Shown piece after piece: positions 24,531-36,700 of a stretch of DNA of 64,000 bases. A program made the translations under genes and the position numbers. Position 1 is the stretch's first letter, and every line of letters begins with the position of its first letter. The stretch spans positions 15,123,957-15,187,956 of the forward strand of contig OZ024874.1 of assembly GCA_964017185.1 (NCBI GenBank). The letters are read 5' to 3'. Below the pieces are notes generated by a model. It was not told the DNA's origin and made no database searches. It saw only the letters and a program-made list of their open reading frames with translations. This DNA comes from Rugalucina vietnamica. Taxonomy: Eukaryota; Mollusca; Bivalvia; Lucinida; Lucinidae.

Positions 24531-24777
24531 ACGGGGGTGATTCAAATGATGCTACCTGTGCTGTCGTCCGAGTACTTTGTGTACCATTGCATGCAAAGGC
24601 TTGCTGTCGTCCGAGTATATCGACGGTTGTATCATATCTCGGACGACAGCAAAATCACTAAAGTATCATACTTACGGCTGTCGACGATATACTCGGGCGA
24701 CAGCAGTGCTTTGCATGTGATGGTATACAAAGTGCTCGGACGATAGCACAGGTAGCATCATTTGAATCACCCCCGTG
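24531..24777. mobile_element. Hairpin MITE with 6-bp target duplication
   Basis: A 247-bp near-palindrome: the left arm starts ACGGGGGTGATTCAAATGAT and the right arm is its reverse complement for about 100 bp. It is flanked on both sides by AAGTAC (24525-24530 and 24778-24783). The arms carry repeated CTGTCGTCCGAGTA motifs. There is no protein. This is a clean non-autonomous insertion. Confidence 0.88.
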
Positions 24778-24924
24778 AAGTACTATCATTCGCAAAGAGG
24801 ACTTAAAGAATGTTGGTTCATATTCTTTGGTCCATGTTTCTACTGGCCATTTTTTTAAAAAAAAATTCAAGACCATATCTGATTTCCGAACCGAATGTTT
24901 GAGCCGATATGTAAAAGTATTTGT

Positions 24925-25112
24925 CTTTAAATTCAATTTTACGTCCTTTTCAAGATTATTTAAGCGAAAACGGGAGAACCCAGAGAAAAACCACCTGACA
25001 CACCCGCAAGCACAACTTGGCTTGTCTCACATGTAGCCAGTGCGGGGCTCAAACCTACGAGTGATAAAGAAACAACCAATGCTCTTAGCCGCTCGGCTAA
25101 GGGGACCACCCC
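24925..25112 (-). mobile_element. SINE with tRNA-like head (minus strand)
   Basis: On the minus strand, a box A-like TAGCCGAGCGGCTAAG (25084-25099) and a box B-like GGTTTGAGCCCC (25044-25055) begin the element. The GTGGTTTTTCTCTGGGTTC block and a tail (AATAATCTTGAAAAGGACG) shared with 725-858 follow. The head resembles a Ser/Leu-type tRNA, but the acceptor ends do not pair, so I do not call a tRNA. Confidence 0.7.
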
Positions 25113-25149
25113 TAAACGCGAATTGGAAAATAAGACAAATAACGAACTA

Positions 25150-26064
25150 CTGACAGATTATACGAATTGTACAGCTTCCATCAATAATATCTTACATAGC
25201 GTTGAAGCGCGCCGCTCTCATCTAATAACCTTACACAGGTTTGAAGTGTGCAGCTTCCATCAAGGAAACATCTCAAATAGTTTTGAAGAGTGCAGCTTCC
25301 ATCCAATATGTTACATAGCTTTGAGGTGTGGACCATTCTTGTTCAATATCTTACATACATATAGCTTTGAAGTTTGCAACTGCCATTCGATAACCTCTTA
25401 CATAGCTTTGAAGTGTGCAGCATCCATCCCGTGATGACTTTGAGGTGTGCAGCTTCCATCAGATAACTTCTAACGTAGCTTTGAGGAGTGCAGCTTCCAT
25501 CAGATATAGCTTTGAAGTGTGGAGCATCCATTCTTGTTCAATATTTTACATAGCTTTGAAGTTTGCAACTGCCATCCAATAATATCTTAAATAGCTTTGA
25601 AGTGTGCAGCTTCTATCCGATAACATCTTACATAGCTTTGAAATGTGCGCCTTCCAACCCATGATATCTTTCACAGCTTTGAAGAGTGCATCTTCTATCA
25701 GATAACTTCTAGCTTTAGAGTTGAATTGTGCAGCTTTCATTTGATAATATTTTGCATAGCTTTGAGGTGTGCAACACCCATTTGATAACATCTTACAATG
25801 TGCAGCATCCATCAGATAACATCTTACAGTGTGCAGCTGCCATCAGATAACATCTTACAGTGTGCAGTTTCCATCAGATAACATCTTACAGTGTGCAGCT
25901 TCCATCAGATAACATCTTACAGTGTAAAGCTTCCATAAGATAGCATCATACAGTGTGCAGCTTCCATCAAATAACATCTTACAGTGTGCAGCATCCATCA
26001 GAAAACATCTTACAGTGTGCAGCTTCCACCAGACGCATCTTAAATAGTGCAGCTTCCATCAGAT
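25150..26064 (+). repeat. 41-bp form of the GTGTGCAGCTTCCATC satellite
   Basis: Degenerate units of about 41 bp: a 10-bp piece (TAGCTTTGAA) followed by the 31-bp unit used in the main array. After about 25790 the 10-bp piece disappears and the pure 31-bp unit takes over. This gives a directional transition inside one array. Confidence 0.85.
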
Positions 26065-26785
26065 AAAGGACATATAGCCGGTCACTGTATATACGTTTGA
26101 AGATTTACCTGTATAAAAATGCATTGTTTATTTTGTCAACAATGCTACATTCTTTAGCATGCTTTATCATGGGGCTGTTGAATATGTTGCAAATACATGG
26201 ATTTGTGTATACATGATTGTGAAATGAGTGGTCAGTTCAGAGCAAGTGAGTCATTTTTCAGTTACTTCCGGGTTGAAACCGTTGGACCCATTTTTCTTAG
26301 CTTTTTGTAAAACATAAGCCAGATTTTTCGATGTAGTTATTGACTTCAATCATATAAGAACCTGAAACAAAAGGCATGTCATCTTTCAGCAAACAATAAG
26401 CACGAGCCGCCCAAAGTTACCCACTTTGAGAATTTTTCAGAAAAACAAGTTTACACTAACTTTCCCCAGAGAAATACATTTCCGTGACTCCAAAATAATC
26501 CTTCATTTTTCAGACTGTGTATCCTAGACATGTAGGCTTTGTGTAATTTTTATTCAAATGCATTCCATTTTCCAGGAAATGGGTCCCACGAAAACCAGTT
26601 ACATTTCCAATTCTAAGCAAAGCTATTTAATATATTAAAAGAATAACTATATTGAGTCATTCCTAGTATCTGTGACGTCTATGAGCAATAAATGCACATC
26701 ATCATTTGATTGACAGATTAAAAAAGAACAGTAGATGTCTGTTTAACATACCCCACCCACTCATGTCAATATTGATAAATTCTTA
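26065..26785. other. Non-satellite insertion in the 31-bp array
   Basis: About 720 bp with no trace of the 31-bp unit and no gene recognised. The satellite text just before it (a variant with ACCAGACGCATCTTAAATAG) recurs just after it near 26930-26960, so the flanking array was locally duplicated around or after the insertion. Confidence 0.65.
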
Positions 26786-29700
26786 ACATCTTACAGTGTG
26801 CAGCTTCCATCAGATAGCATCTTACAGTTTGCAGCTTCCATCAGATAGCGTCTTACAGTGTGCAACATCCGTCAGATAACATCTTACAGCGTGCAGCATC
26901 CATCAGAAAACATCTTACAGTGTGCAGCTTCCACCAGACGCATCTTAAATAGTGCAGCTTCCATCAGATTAACATCTTACAGTGTGCAGCATCCATCAGA
27001 TATCATATCACAGTGTGCAGCTTCCATCAGATAACATCTTTCTGTGTGAAGCTTCCACCAGACGCATCTTAAATAGTGCAGCTTCCATCAGATTAACATC
27101 TTACAGTTTGCAGCTTCCATCAGATAGCATCTTACAGTGTGCAGCTTCCATCACATAACATCTTCCTGTGTGCAGCTTCCATCAGATAACATCTTACAGT
27201 GTGCAGCTTCCATCAGGTAACATCTTACAGAGTGCAGCTTCCATCAGATAACATCTTACAGTGTGCAGCATCCATCAGATAGCATCTTACAGTTTGCAGC
27301 TTCCATCAGATAGCGTCTTACAGTGTGCAACATCCATCAGATAACATTTTACAGTGTGCAGCATCCATCAGACAGCATCTTACAATGTAAAGCTTCCATC
27401 AGATAACATGTGTGCAGCTCCCTTCAGATAACATTTTACAGTATGCAGTTTCCATCAGGTACCATCTTACAGTATGCAGCTTCCTTCAGGTAACATCTTA
27501 CAGAGTGCAGCATCCATCAGATAGCATCTTACAGTATGCAGCTTCCATCATGTAACATCTTACAGTCTGCAGCTTCCATCAGGTAACCTCTAACAGTTTG
27601 CAGCATCCATCAGATAGCATCTTATAGTGTGCAGCTTCCATCAGGTAACATCTTACAGTCTGCAGCTTCCATCAGGTAACATCTTACAATGTGCAGCTTC
27701 CATCAGATAACATCTTACAGTGAGCATGCATCCATCAGACAGCATCTTACAGTGTGCAGATTCCATCAGATAACATCTTACAGTCTGCAGCTTCCATCAG
27801 GGAACATCTTACAGTGAGCAGCTTCCATCAGTTAACATCTTCCAGTGTGCAGCTTCCATCAGGTAGGATCTTACAGTGTGCAGCATCCATCAGATAGCAT
27901 CTTACAGTGTGCAGCTTCCATCAGATAGTATCTAACAGTGTGCAGCATCCATCAGAATGCATCTTATAGTATGCAGCTTCCATCAAATAACATCTTACAG
28001 TATGCAGCATCCATCAGAAAGCATCTTACAGTGTGCAGCATCCATCAGAAAGCATCTTACAGTGTGCAGCTTCCATCAGATAGCACCATACAGTATGCAG
28101 CATCCATCAGGTAACATCTTACAGTGTGCAGCATCCATCAGGTAACATCTTACAGTGTGCAGCCTCCATCAGATAGCATCATACAGTGTACAGCTTCCAT
28201 CAGATAACATCTTACAGTGTGCGGCATCCATCAGATAGCATCTTGCAGTGTGAAGGTTCCATCTGATAGTGTATAGCTTCCGCTTCCATCAGCTAACATC
28301 TTACAGTGTGCAGCTTCCGACAGATAACATCTTAAAGTGTAGCTTCAATCGCATATCATATCACAGTAAGCAGCTTCCATCAGATAACATCTGATATCAT
28401 AGTGTACAGCTCCCACTAGAAAGCATCTTAAAGTGTGCAGTTTCCATCAGGAAACATCTTACAGTGTGCAGCTTCCATCAGAAAACATCTTACAGTAGGC
28501 AGTTTCCATCAGATAACATCTAACCGTGTACAGCTTCCAACAGATATTATATCACAGTGTGCAGCTTCCATCAGGTAACATCTTACAGTGTGTAGCTTCC
28601 ATCAGATATCATATCACAGTGTGCAGCTTCTATCATGTAACATCTTACAGTGTGCAGCTTCCATCAGATAACATCTTACAGTATACAGCTTCCATAAGAT
28701 AGCATCATACAGTGTGCAGCTTCCATCAAATAACATCTTACAGTGTACAGCTTCCATCAGATAACATCATACAGTGTGCAGCTTCTATCAGGTAACATCT
28801 TACAGTGTGCAGCTTCCATCAGATAACATCTTACAGTATACAGCTTTGATCAGATATCATATCACAGTGTACAGCTTCCATCAGGTAACATCTTACAGTG
28901 TGCAGCTTCCATCAGGTAACATCTTAAGGTGCGCAGCTTCCATCAGATAACATCTTATATATGCAGTTTCCATCAGATAACATCTTACAGTGTGCAGCTT
29001 CCATCAGATATCATCTTACAGTGTGCAGCTTCCATCAGATAACATCTTACAGTGTGCAGCTTCCATCAGATAACATCTTACAGTGTGCAGCTTCCATCAG
29101 ATAAAATCTTCAGGTGTGCAGCTTCCATCAGATATCATCTTACAGTATGCAGCTTCGATCAGATATCATCTTACAGTGTGCAGCTTCCATCAGATATCAT
29201 ATCACAGTGTGCAGCTTCCATCAGATAACATCTTACAATGTGCAGCTTCCATCAGATAACATCTTACAGTGTGCAGCTTCCATCAGATAACATCTTAGTG
29301 TGCAGCTTCCATCAGATAACATCTTACAGTGTGCTGCTTCGATCAGATATCATATCACAGTGTGCAGCTTCCATCAGGTAACATCTTACAGTATGCAGCT
29401 TCCATCAGGTAACATCTTAAGATGCGCAGCTTCCATCAGATATCATATCACAGTGTGCAGCTTCCATCAGATAACATCTTACAGTGTGCTGCTTCGATCA
29501 GATATCATATCACAGTGTGCAGCTTCCATCAGGTAACATCTTACAGTGTGCAGCTTCCATCAGGTAACATCTTAAGGTGCGCAGCTTCCATCAGATATCA
29601 TATCACAGTGTGCAGCTTCCATCAGGTAACATCTTACAGAGTGCAGCTTCCATCAGGTACCATCTTACAGTATGCAGCTTCCATCAGATAACATCTTACA

Positions 29701-30690
29701 GTGTGCAGCTTCCATCAGATAACATCTTACAGTGTGCAGCTTCCATCAGGTAACATCTAACAGCGTGCAGCTTCCATCAGATAACTTCCAGTGTGCAGCT
29801 TCCATCAGATAACATCTTCGTGTGCAGCTTCCATCAGGTAACATTTTAAGGTGTGCAGCTTCCATTAGATAGCATCTTACAGTCTGCAGCTTCCATGAGG
29901 TAACATCTTCCAGTGTGCAGCTTCCATCAGATAACATCTTACAGTGTGCAGCTTCCATCAGTTAACATCTTACAGTGTGCAGCTTCCAACAGATAACATC
30001 TTATAGATCTTATAGTGTGCAGCTTCGATCAGATAACATATCACAGTGTGCAGCTTCCTTCAGGTAACATCTTAAGGTGTGCAGCTTCCATGAGGTAACA
30101 TCTTCCAGTGTGCAGCTTCCATCAGGTAACATCAGGTAACATCTTACAGTGTGCAGCTTCCATCAGATAACATCTTACAGTGTGCAGCTTCCATCAGATA
30201 ACATCTTATAGTGTGCAGCTTCGATCAGATAACATCTTACAGTGTGCAGCTTCCATCAGATAACATCTTACAGTGTGCAGCTTCCATCAGATAACATCTT
30301 ACAGTGTGCAGCTTACATCAGATAACATCTTACAATGTGCAGCTTCTATCAGGTAACATCTTACAGTATGCAGATAACATCTTACAATGTGCAGCTTCCA
30401 TCAGATAACATCTTACAGAGTGCAGCTTCCATCAGATAACATCTTACAGTGTGCAGCTTCCATCAGATAACATCTTACAGTGTGCAGCTTCCATCAGATA
30501 ACATCTTACAGAGTGCAGCTTCCATCAGATAACATCTTACAGTGTGCAGCTTCCATCATGTACTATAACAGAAAACAGTTTGCAGCTTCCATCAAATATC
30601 ATCTCACAGTGTGTGTGCAGCTTCCATCAGATAACAGCTTACAGTGTGCAGCTTGCATCTTACAGTGTGCATATTGGAGGCAGAACAAAA
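26786..30690 (+). repeat. 31-bp satellite, main array
   Basis: Roughly 120 copies of CAGATAACATCTTACAGTGT followed by GCAGCTTCCAT. Variants alternate (TATCATATCACAG, GGTAACATC, AGCATCTTAC). The array ends about 170 bp before the first HSPA12-like exon seen here. The open frames with QLPSDNILQCAASIR are translations of the repeat. There are no unique spacers, so it is not CRISPR-like. Confidence 0.95.
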
Positions 30691-30853
30691 TAAAATGAGT
30701 AGAATTTTTGCATTCTTTAGAGAATTCAAATTGACGTATTAACATGTCATGATATTTGCAAATTGCAATTCACATCTCTTGCAGGGTATATTGAGATGTT
30801 AAGAGTCAATGACGGTATAACAGATAAATGTATTAATCATAATCTCATTTGTG

Positions 30854-31177
30854 ATGTTTCAGGCCGGATTTCAGGCTAACAAAGGGAAGTTTCTAGTTGG
30901 TGCCATCGACTTCGGTACTACATATTCCGGATGGGCATATTCCTTTCTCAATGACTACAGATCGGATCCAACAAAAGCAATTGTCAGACTCTGGAACTCT
31001 GGCACTGACACTCTGGTGACAGAAAAGACTCCCACCTGCGCGCTCATAGCACCTGATGGTAAAACACTGGTTGCTTTTGGCTATGAAGCAGAGGACAAGT
31101 ACCAGAAGCTGGTTGAAAAGGGTACCTATATGCAGTACTACTTTTTCAAACGATTCAAAATGGCTTTGGATAAACAA
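30854..31177 (+). CDS. HSPA12-like exon 1 (or 2)
   Basis: It encodes the DFGTT phosphate-1 loop and IAPDGKTLVAFGYEAEDKY. It ends GATAAACAA before donor GTAAGC, phase 0. If the 5' boundary is a splice site (TGATGTTTCAG), the exon starts at 30863. Confidence 0.88.
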
Positions 31178-33424
31178 GTAAGCTCTGAACATTTTAATTT
31201 TATATCGAAACCCCTTTTCACCTTTTACAAGGTTAATTTATGCTTTAAAATCTCATTAGAAATGAAACTGTGCTGTATGACTTGTATTATTGTGGTTTTG
31301 GTTGTAATGGACAAAACACAGCAGGCTGACAGTCATGGTACATGTGTTACTGAGTAATATAGCATATGTATGATTATAAACATGATAAATGTATTATGAT
31401 AAAGTTTTAGAAGCCTTTTGAAATATGATTGTGTTATCTTTATTTCCAGACTATCAACAGAGACTTGCAAATCAAAGAAGAAATGGGGAAATCTCTATCT
31501 GCTATGACAGTATTTTCCCTTTCCATCGGGTATCTAGCAGACAACATGGTCCGTTTTGGACGTGACACAATCTCCGGAGAACTAGGCATAGCTGACGTTA
31601 ACTGGGTGTTGACTGTACCAGCTATATGGTCAGACGCTGCTAAGCAATTCATGAGAGAGGCAGCTGAACAGGTACCACGACCACTTATATTTTGTACCAT
31701 AAATACAGAAAAAAACATTTCTGCTGTCAGACAAAATAAGTTTGCGAGACATTTTTGCCAGCTTTGATCAGCAAAACTTGAGATGAACAGAGCTGCAACT
31801 TTCAAGATTGTCAAATTTCGGTTGCAACTTATTGGCAGTTTGCCTTTATTACGTCAAAATGAAGATTAGTCACCAACATGGCAGATTCATACCAGCCAGG
31901 GATAGAACTGGTCCCGGGTCGTTTCGCCCGTGGGTTGTTTCGCCCGTGATTCGTTTCGCCCGTGAGTCGTTTCGCCCTGGGTCGTTTCGCCCTGGGTCGT
32001 TTCGCCCGTGGGTCGTTTCGCCCCTATTTGGTGAGTCGTTTCGCCCTTATTTTTCTACCATGCCCAAAAGTGTAATCTGGTGTATTATTTGTTATTTTGT
32101 CTTGGGCTGATCATTCATAACTGTCTTTTGGGTATATGTACTAAAGGAGGTGGTTGCGATGAAGATCGTTTCTTTTAGAATAGAGGATATTTCGGCAAAA
32201 ATAATTTTGAACAGAAAATACAATCAGCCTGCTTAAATTTCATACCAAAACAGGAACTTCAACGCCAGTGATTTACGTCATACAGTATGATTTCAGTCGT
32301 CACTAAAAGTGTAATCTGGTGTATTATTTGTTATTTTGTCTTGGGCTGATCATTCATAACTGTCTTTTGGGTATTTGTACTAAAGGAGGTGGTTGCGATG
32401 AAGATCGTTTCTTTTAGAATAGAGGATATTTCGGCAAAAATAATTTTGAACAGAAAATACAATCAGCCTGCTTAAATTTCATACCAGAAAATACAATCAG
32501 CCTGCTTAAATTTCATACCAAAACAGGAACTTCAACGCCAGTGATTTACGTCATACAGTATGATTTCAGTCGTCACTAAAAGTGTAATCTGGTGTATTAT
32601 TTGTTATTTTGTCTTGGGCTGATCATTCATAACTGTCTTTTGGGTATATGTACTAAAGGAGGTGGTTGCGATGAAGATCGTTTCTTTTAGAATAGAGGAT
32701 ATTTCGGCAAAAATAATTTTGAACAGAAAATACAATCAGCCTGCTTAAATTTCATACCAAAACAGGAACTTCAACGCCAGTGATTTACGTCATACGGTAT
32801 GATTTCAGTCGTCACTAAAAATTCAACAAAAACAAATTATGAGGACGAAAAATATTCACCAGGTCCAACACGGTTTCTGGACAGAAACACTAAAAGCCAA
32901 GTGACTTTCAATTGCACTAAAACTGTGGTAATTGCGTCACATGAACGTTTTTGAATAAAACTTTCATTTTTGTAAAATGAAACGAATTCGAAAGTTTTCA
33001 AACACAATAAATAAGTACGGACTTGTGCGAAAATTATCCTAACTTTTGGCGCTGTAATCGTATATATGTCTGTGTGTTTTGACCACTTTACGAAAACGCT
33101 AGCTCCTTAAACGGCATTAAACGAAAGTCATTTTTTTATTTATTTTTTCTTTTCTTGTGCTTAAGGTTGCACGCTATCATCGGAGTCACGTTTTATTCTT
33201 TTACCTTTTAACATTTCAAGAATGTCGGCCATCGGTCACCGCCAAAGACAAAGCATTCACACATCGCCTTTAATTGACAAACACGATTATTATCACCTAA
33301 CGTGTGATTAAAGGCGTAAACTTATTAATGGACTATCGCATTAATCAATTGACTTAGACAAATATTACACTTCTGTTAATTGTTTGATTAGTTTAACAGA
33401 CTGTCGAAATATCAGAAATACCAC

Positions 33425-33515
<91 letters not shown>

Positions 33516-33711
33516 CATCCTTCCTTCCTTCCTTCCTTCCTCCCTCCCTCCTTTCCTTCCTTCCTTCCTTCCTTCCTTCCTTCCTTCCTTCCTTCCTTCC
33601 TTCCTTCCTTCCGTTATTTTTACAGTATTAAAAGCTACAGAAGCGGGAGCGCTAAAATGTTTAAATAAGTATTATTCTAACAAGATACGTCAAGATACTC
33701 CTTTTAACCAA

Positions 33712-33785
<74 letters not shown>

Positions 33786-36700
33786 GATTTTCCTTCCTTT
33801 TTTCCTTCCCTTTTTCCTTCATTCCTTCCCTTTTTCCTTCTTTCCTTCCTTCCATATGATTTTTCTACAACATTAAAAGCCACCGTTACAGAAGCGAAAG
33901 CGCTAAAATGTTTAAATATTTATTATATTAACAAGATACAATGTACGTCAGGATACTCATTTTAACATACCTACCTACCTACCTACCCACCAGTATTATC
34001 AACAATAGCAATATCAATAACAACAACTTCAATAATAATAACAATAACAATAATGGGCGAAACAACTCACGGAAAAAACAACTCACGGGCGAAACAACTC
34101 ATGGGCGAAACGACCCACCTAATAAGGGCGAAACGACCCACCCATAAAACCAGGGCGAAACGACTCAGGGCGAAACGACCCGGCGAAACGACCCACGGGC
34201 GAAACGACCCGGATTCATAGAACTTACAACCTCCTGATTGCAAAGCAAATATGCTACCCTTTAGACAATGACGGCTGCTATAACTGTTGTTTCATTATTT
34301 AAGAGTTTCTCATGAATGGGCATATTATGCAAGAAACTTTGTTCATTGTTCTTTTGTTTTGTCGACAAGTACTTTAAATACTACATTCTTTAAAATAAAG
34401 ATGGACTTTTACTGCAATTACCACAGCTTAGGTCATAGGGCCTCAGTTTGCTGCCCATCAGTAAGACGGAGCTGTTGCTGTTTTTCCATTCCAAAATACA
34501 CAATGAAGTTTACATATACAATTAAACAAATAAATATTGTTTAATCCCAGAATTGAGCTCGTGATTACAAAGCAGCCAAACCACTATACCATTGAGGCAT
34601 TTTAAAATACATTGATAAAATAACTTTGCAGACTGGACTACCCAAAGACAAACTAACTATTGCCCTTGAGCCAGAAGCGGCCTCAATTTTTGTCCGACAT
34701 CTGCCAGTGGACAGTAAGAAAAGAAGTCTTGAAATATCAACTATGCCACCTGGAACCCAGTACGTTGTTCTGGATGCTGGAGGTGGGTACCAGGATTATT
34801 TTGTATTATCATACTTTCCTAACTATTGAATAGAAAAAAGCTGCATATTTTTATCAATTTTTGGCCCATTAATATGACCCAAAAACGTATGCTACGGATT
34901 AATCTAAGAGACAAAACTAAAACAGTTGATATGAATACATTAACCAGGAGACCAATATAAAGATGGGGCACACCAAAGGCGCTTGAACTTATTACCATAA
35001 ATCATTAAAATATGTCCTACAAATAAGTGATCATAAGTGTCTACATGGCAATACTGTAATGCCATGTAGACACTCTTCTGAAGCAAGGGGAACGAAAATT
35101 TGTATAATTGGCCTAGGTCACAAGACCAAGATGGCCGCCATGCCCATATATGGTAAAAACCTTAAAAAATCCTCTTCTTTGGAACTGGCGGACCGATTTC
35201 AATGAAACTTGGTATGTAGCATCAGGGATGTACGGTTCCGGCGAAGAAGGATCGTCAGAATTCTCTCTCACAAAAGAGAAGTTTTCTTTCTTTATTTGTG
35301 CTTATAATTGTTTAGATTTCAGCTTAGGTTGATTGAGACCAGTGAAATATACTTGCTGGTCGCCAATTTATTGACAAATTCAAAGTTTATTGAGGATTTT
35401 TGCCCTTTGAAAATTTTCCCGCCATTCACTATACAGTGGGTGGGGTATTCGAGAAAAAAAAAAAAAAAAAAAAAAAAATAAGTGCAGAAATTGACTTTGC
35501 TCTGTCAGAGTCTTTGAGTCAGAATAGTTTACTGGATTTTGAGTTTATCAGTTCTTGCATTTCCTGTAAGTGACACATTAGGTAGGGAAACCACCCAGCC
35601 AGGTGTTTACTTGCAGCTTGTTTGAAGTGCTTTGGATTTCTGTCAAGATTTCTTGCTCACTGATCAGTGCCAGCCAACTTGCGCGTTTGGTCAGCTAGAT
35701 CGCTAACCGGCTGATATTGTGAATTGTGAGCTCCCCCCCCCCCCCCCCCCAAGTAACCCGGTAGATCTTAGATATTTTGACTGTCACTTGTGGTTGCTTA
35801 TTCAGATTGTTGTTGTTGTTGTTCAAATTGTATTTATCACATAATGTTCTACAGGTTGGCCTTGTTCCTTGCTTTAGGCTTTTGTTTTTGGAAGTGGATT
35901 AACTCTACATGTTCCTTGGACCCGAACCATGACTGCAACATTGGTACCGAAAAAACTTCTGGCAATATTTCACACTTTTTGGCATACTCAAGGAAGCTTG
36001 GCAATCGCAGGAGTTCTGAAGGTCTTCAAAGTTTTAAGCCCTCCAAGGGAACCAACCTGCTCACCCTCATCATCTTGGCTGGAGACATTGAAATGAATCC
36101 AGGTCCCAGGTTCCTGTGTCGGCTATGCAAAAAATACTGTAAAGCTACCGACAAATTTGTCACATGCAATGACTGCGAAAAGCGCTTTCATGCGACATGT
36201 GCAAATCCCAGCGAAAAAGAACTTTCCAGTTTGGAAAATGAAAATGAACCTTGGTATTGTTCAGACTGCAAAGCAGACTGTGGTCTGTGCAGTGGGGCTG
36301 TCTTAAATAGTCACAAGGCTGTTCAATGTGACAAATGTGAAATGTGGGTCCACAATAAATGCTCCCTTGTCTCAGATAACCAGTATGAAAATATACAAAA
36401 TTCAAATTGTTCATGGATTTGCCCAAAATGTGACTTCTTCAACTTTTCGGATTCATTCTTTTCTGATCAATTAAACTTGGAAGAACAAAATAGATTTGCT
36501 CCATTGTCAAACGATAGTAGCTGTGGTACTAAAACATGTGGTTCAGGTACAAACAAAAATAAATTTATCAGTGGGTTAAAATTCTCAAGCATAAATATCA
36601 ATAGTATTAGAGGTAAAAAACTTGAGTTGTTGGCATTTCTTGACCTCCATCAACCTCAGATTGTTGCAATTCAAGAAACTAAAATTGACAACACTATTTC

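Larger units (their letters stand above)
31910..34216. mobile_element. Foldback/TU-like element with 8-bp target duplication
   Basis: A 2,307-bp element flanked by ATAGAACT on both sides (31902-31909 and 34217-34224). The left arm (to about 32058) is a tandem array of a roughly 16-bp unit, GGGTCGTTTCGCCCGT. The right arm (from about 34053) is the same array inverted (GGGCGAAACGACCCAC). The termini pair imperfectly: GGTCCCGGGTCG versus GAATCCGGGTCG. The interior holds three direct repeats of about 240-270 bp, microsatellites and no transposase. Long inverted arms of short tandem repeats with an 8-bp target duplication match sea-urchin TU and are close to Drosophila FB elements. Confidence 0.85.
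31880..34275 (-). mobile_element. tRNA-like SINE split by the foldback element
   Basis: Joining 34275-34217 to 31909-31880 (minus strand, one target copy removed) gives a tRNA-like order: TAAAGGGTAGCATATTTGC, GCAATCAGGAGGTTG, AAGTTCTATCCCTGGC. The interrupting element is 31910-34216. This reconstruction independently supports the insertion boundaries. Confidence 0.6.

Noticed and set aside
25031..25112. tRNA-Ser/Leu gene on the minus strand
   Set aside because: Boxes A and B are present but the acceptor ends do not pair, and the downstream sequence is shared with another SINE copy.
26786..30690. CRISPR-like array (31-bp repeats)
   Set aside because: There are no unique spacers; the units are directly adjacent, in animal DNA.
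31808..32110. 100-aa frame with repeated SFRPGSFRPG
   Set aside because: It translates the 16-bp tandem arm of the foldback element.
35790..35843. GTG start for the LINE protein
   Set aside because: ATG at 35844 is in frame and begins the hydrophobic leader; a GTG start is unlikely in animals.
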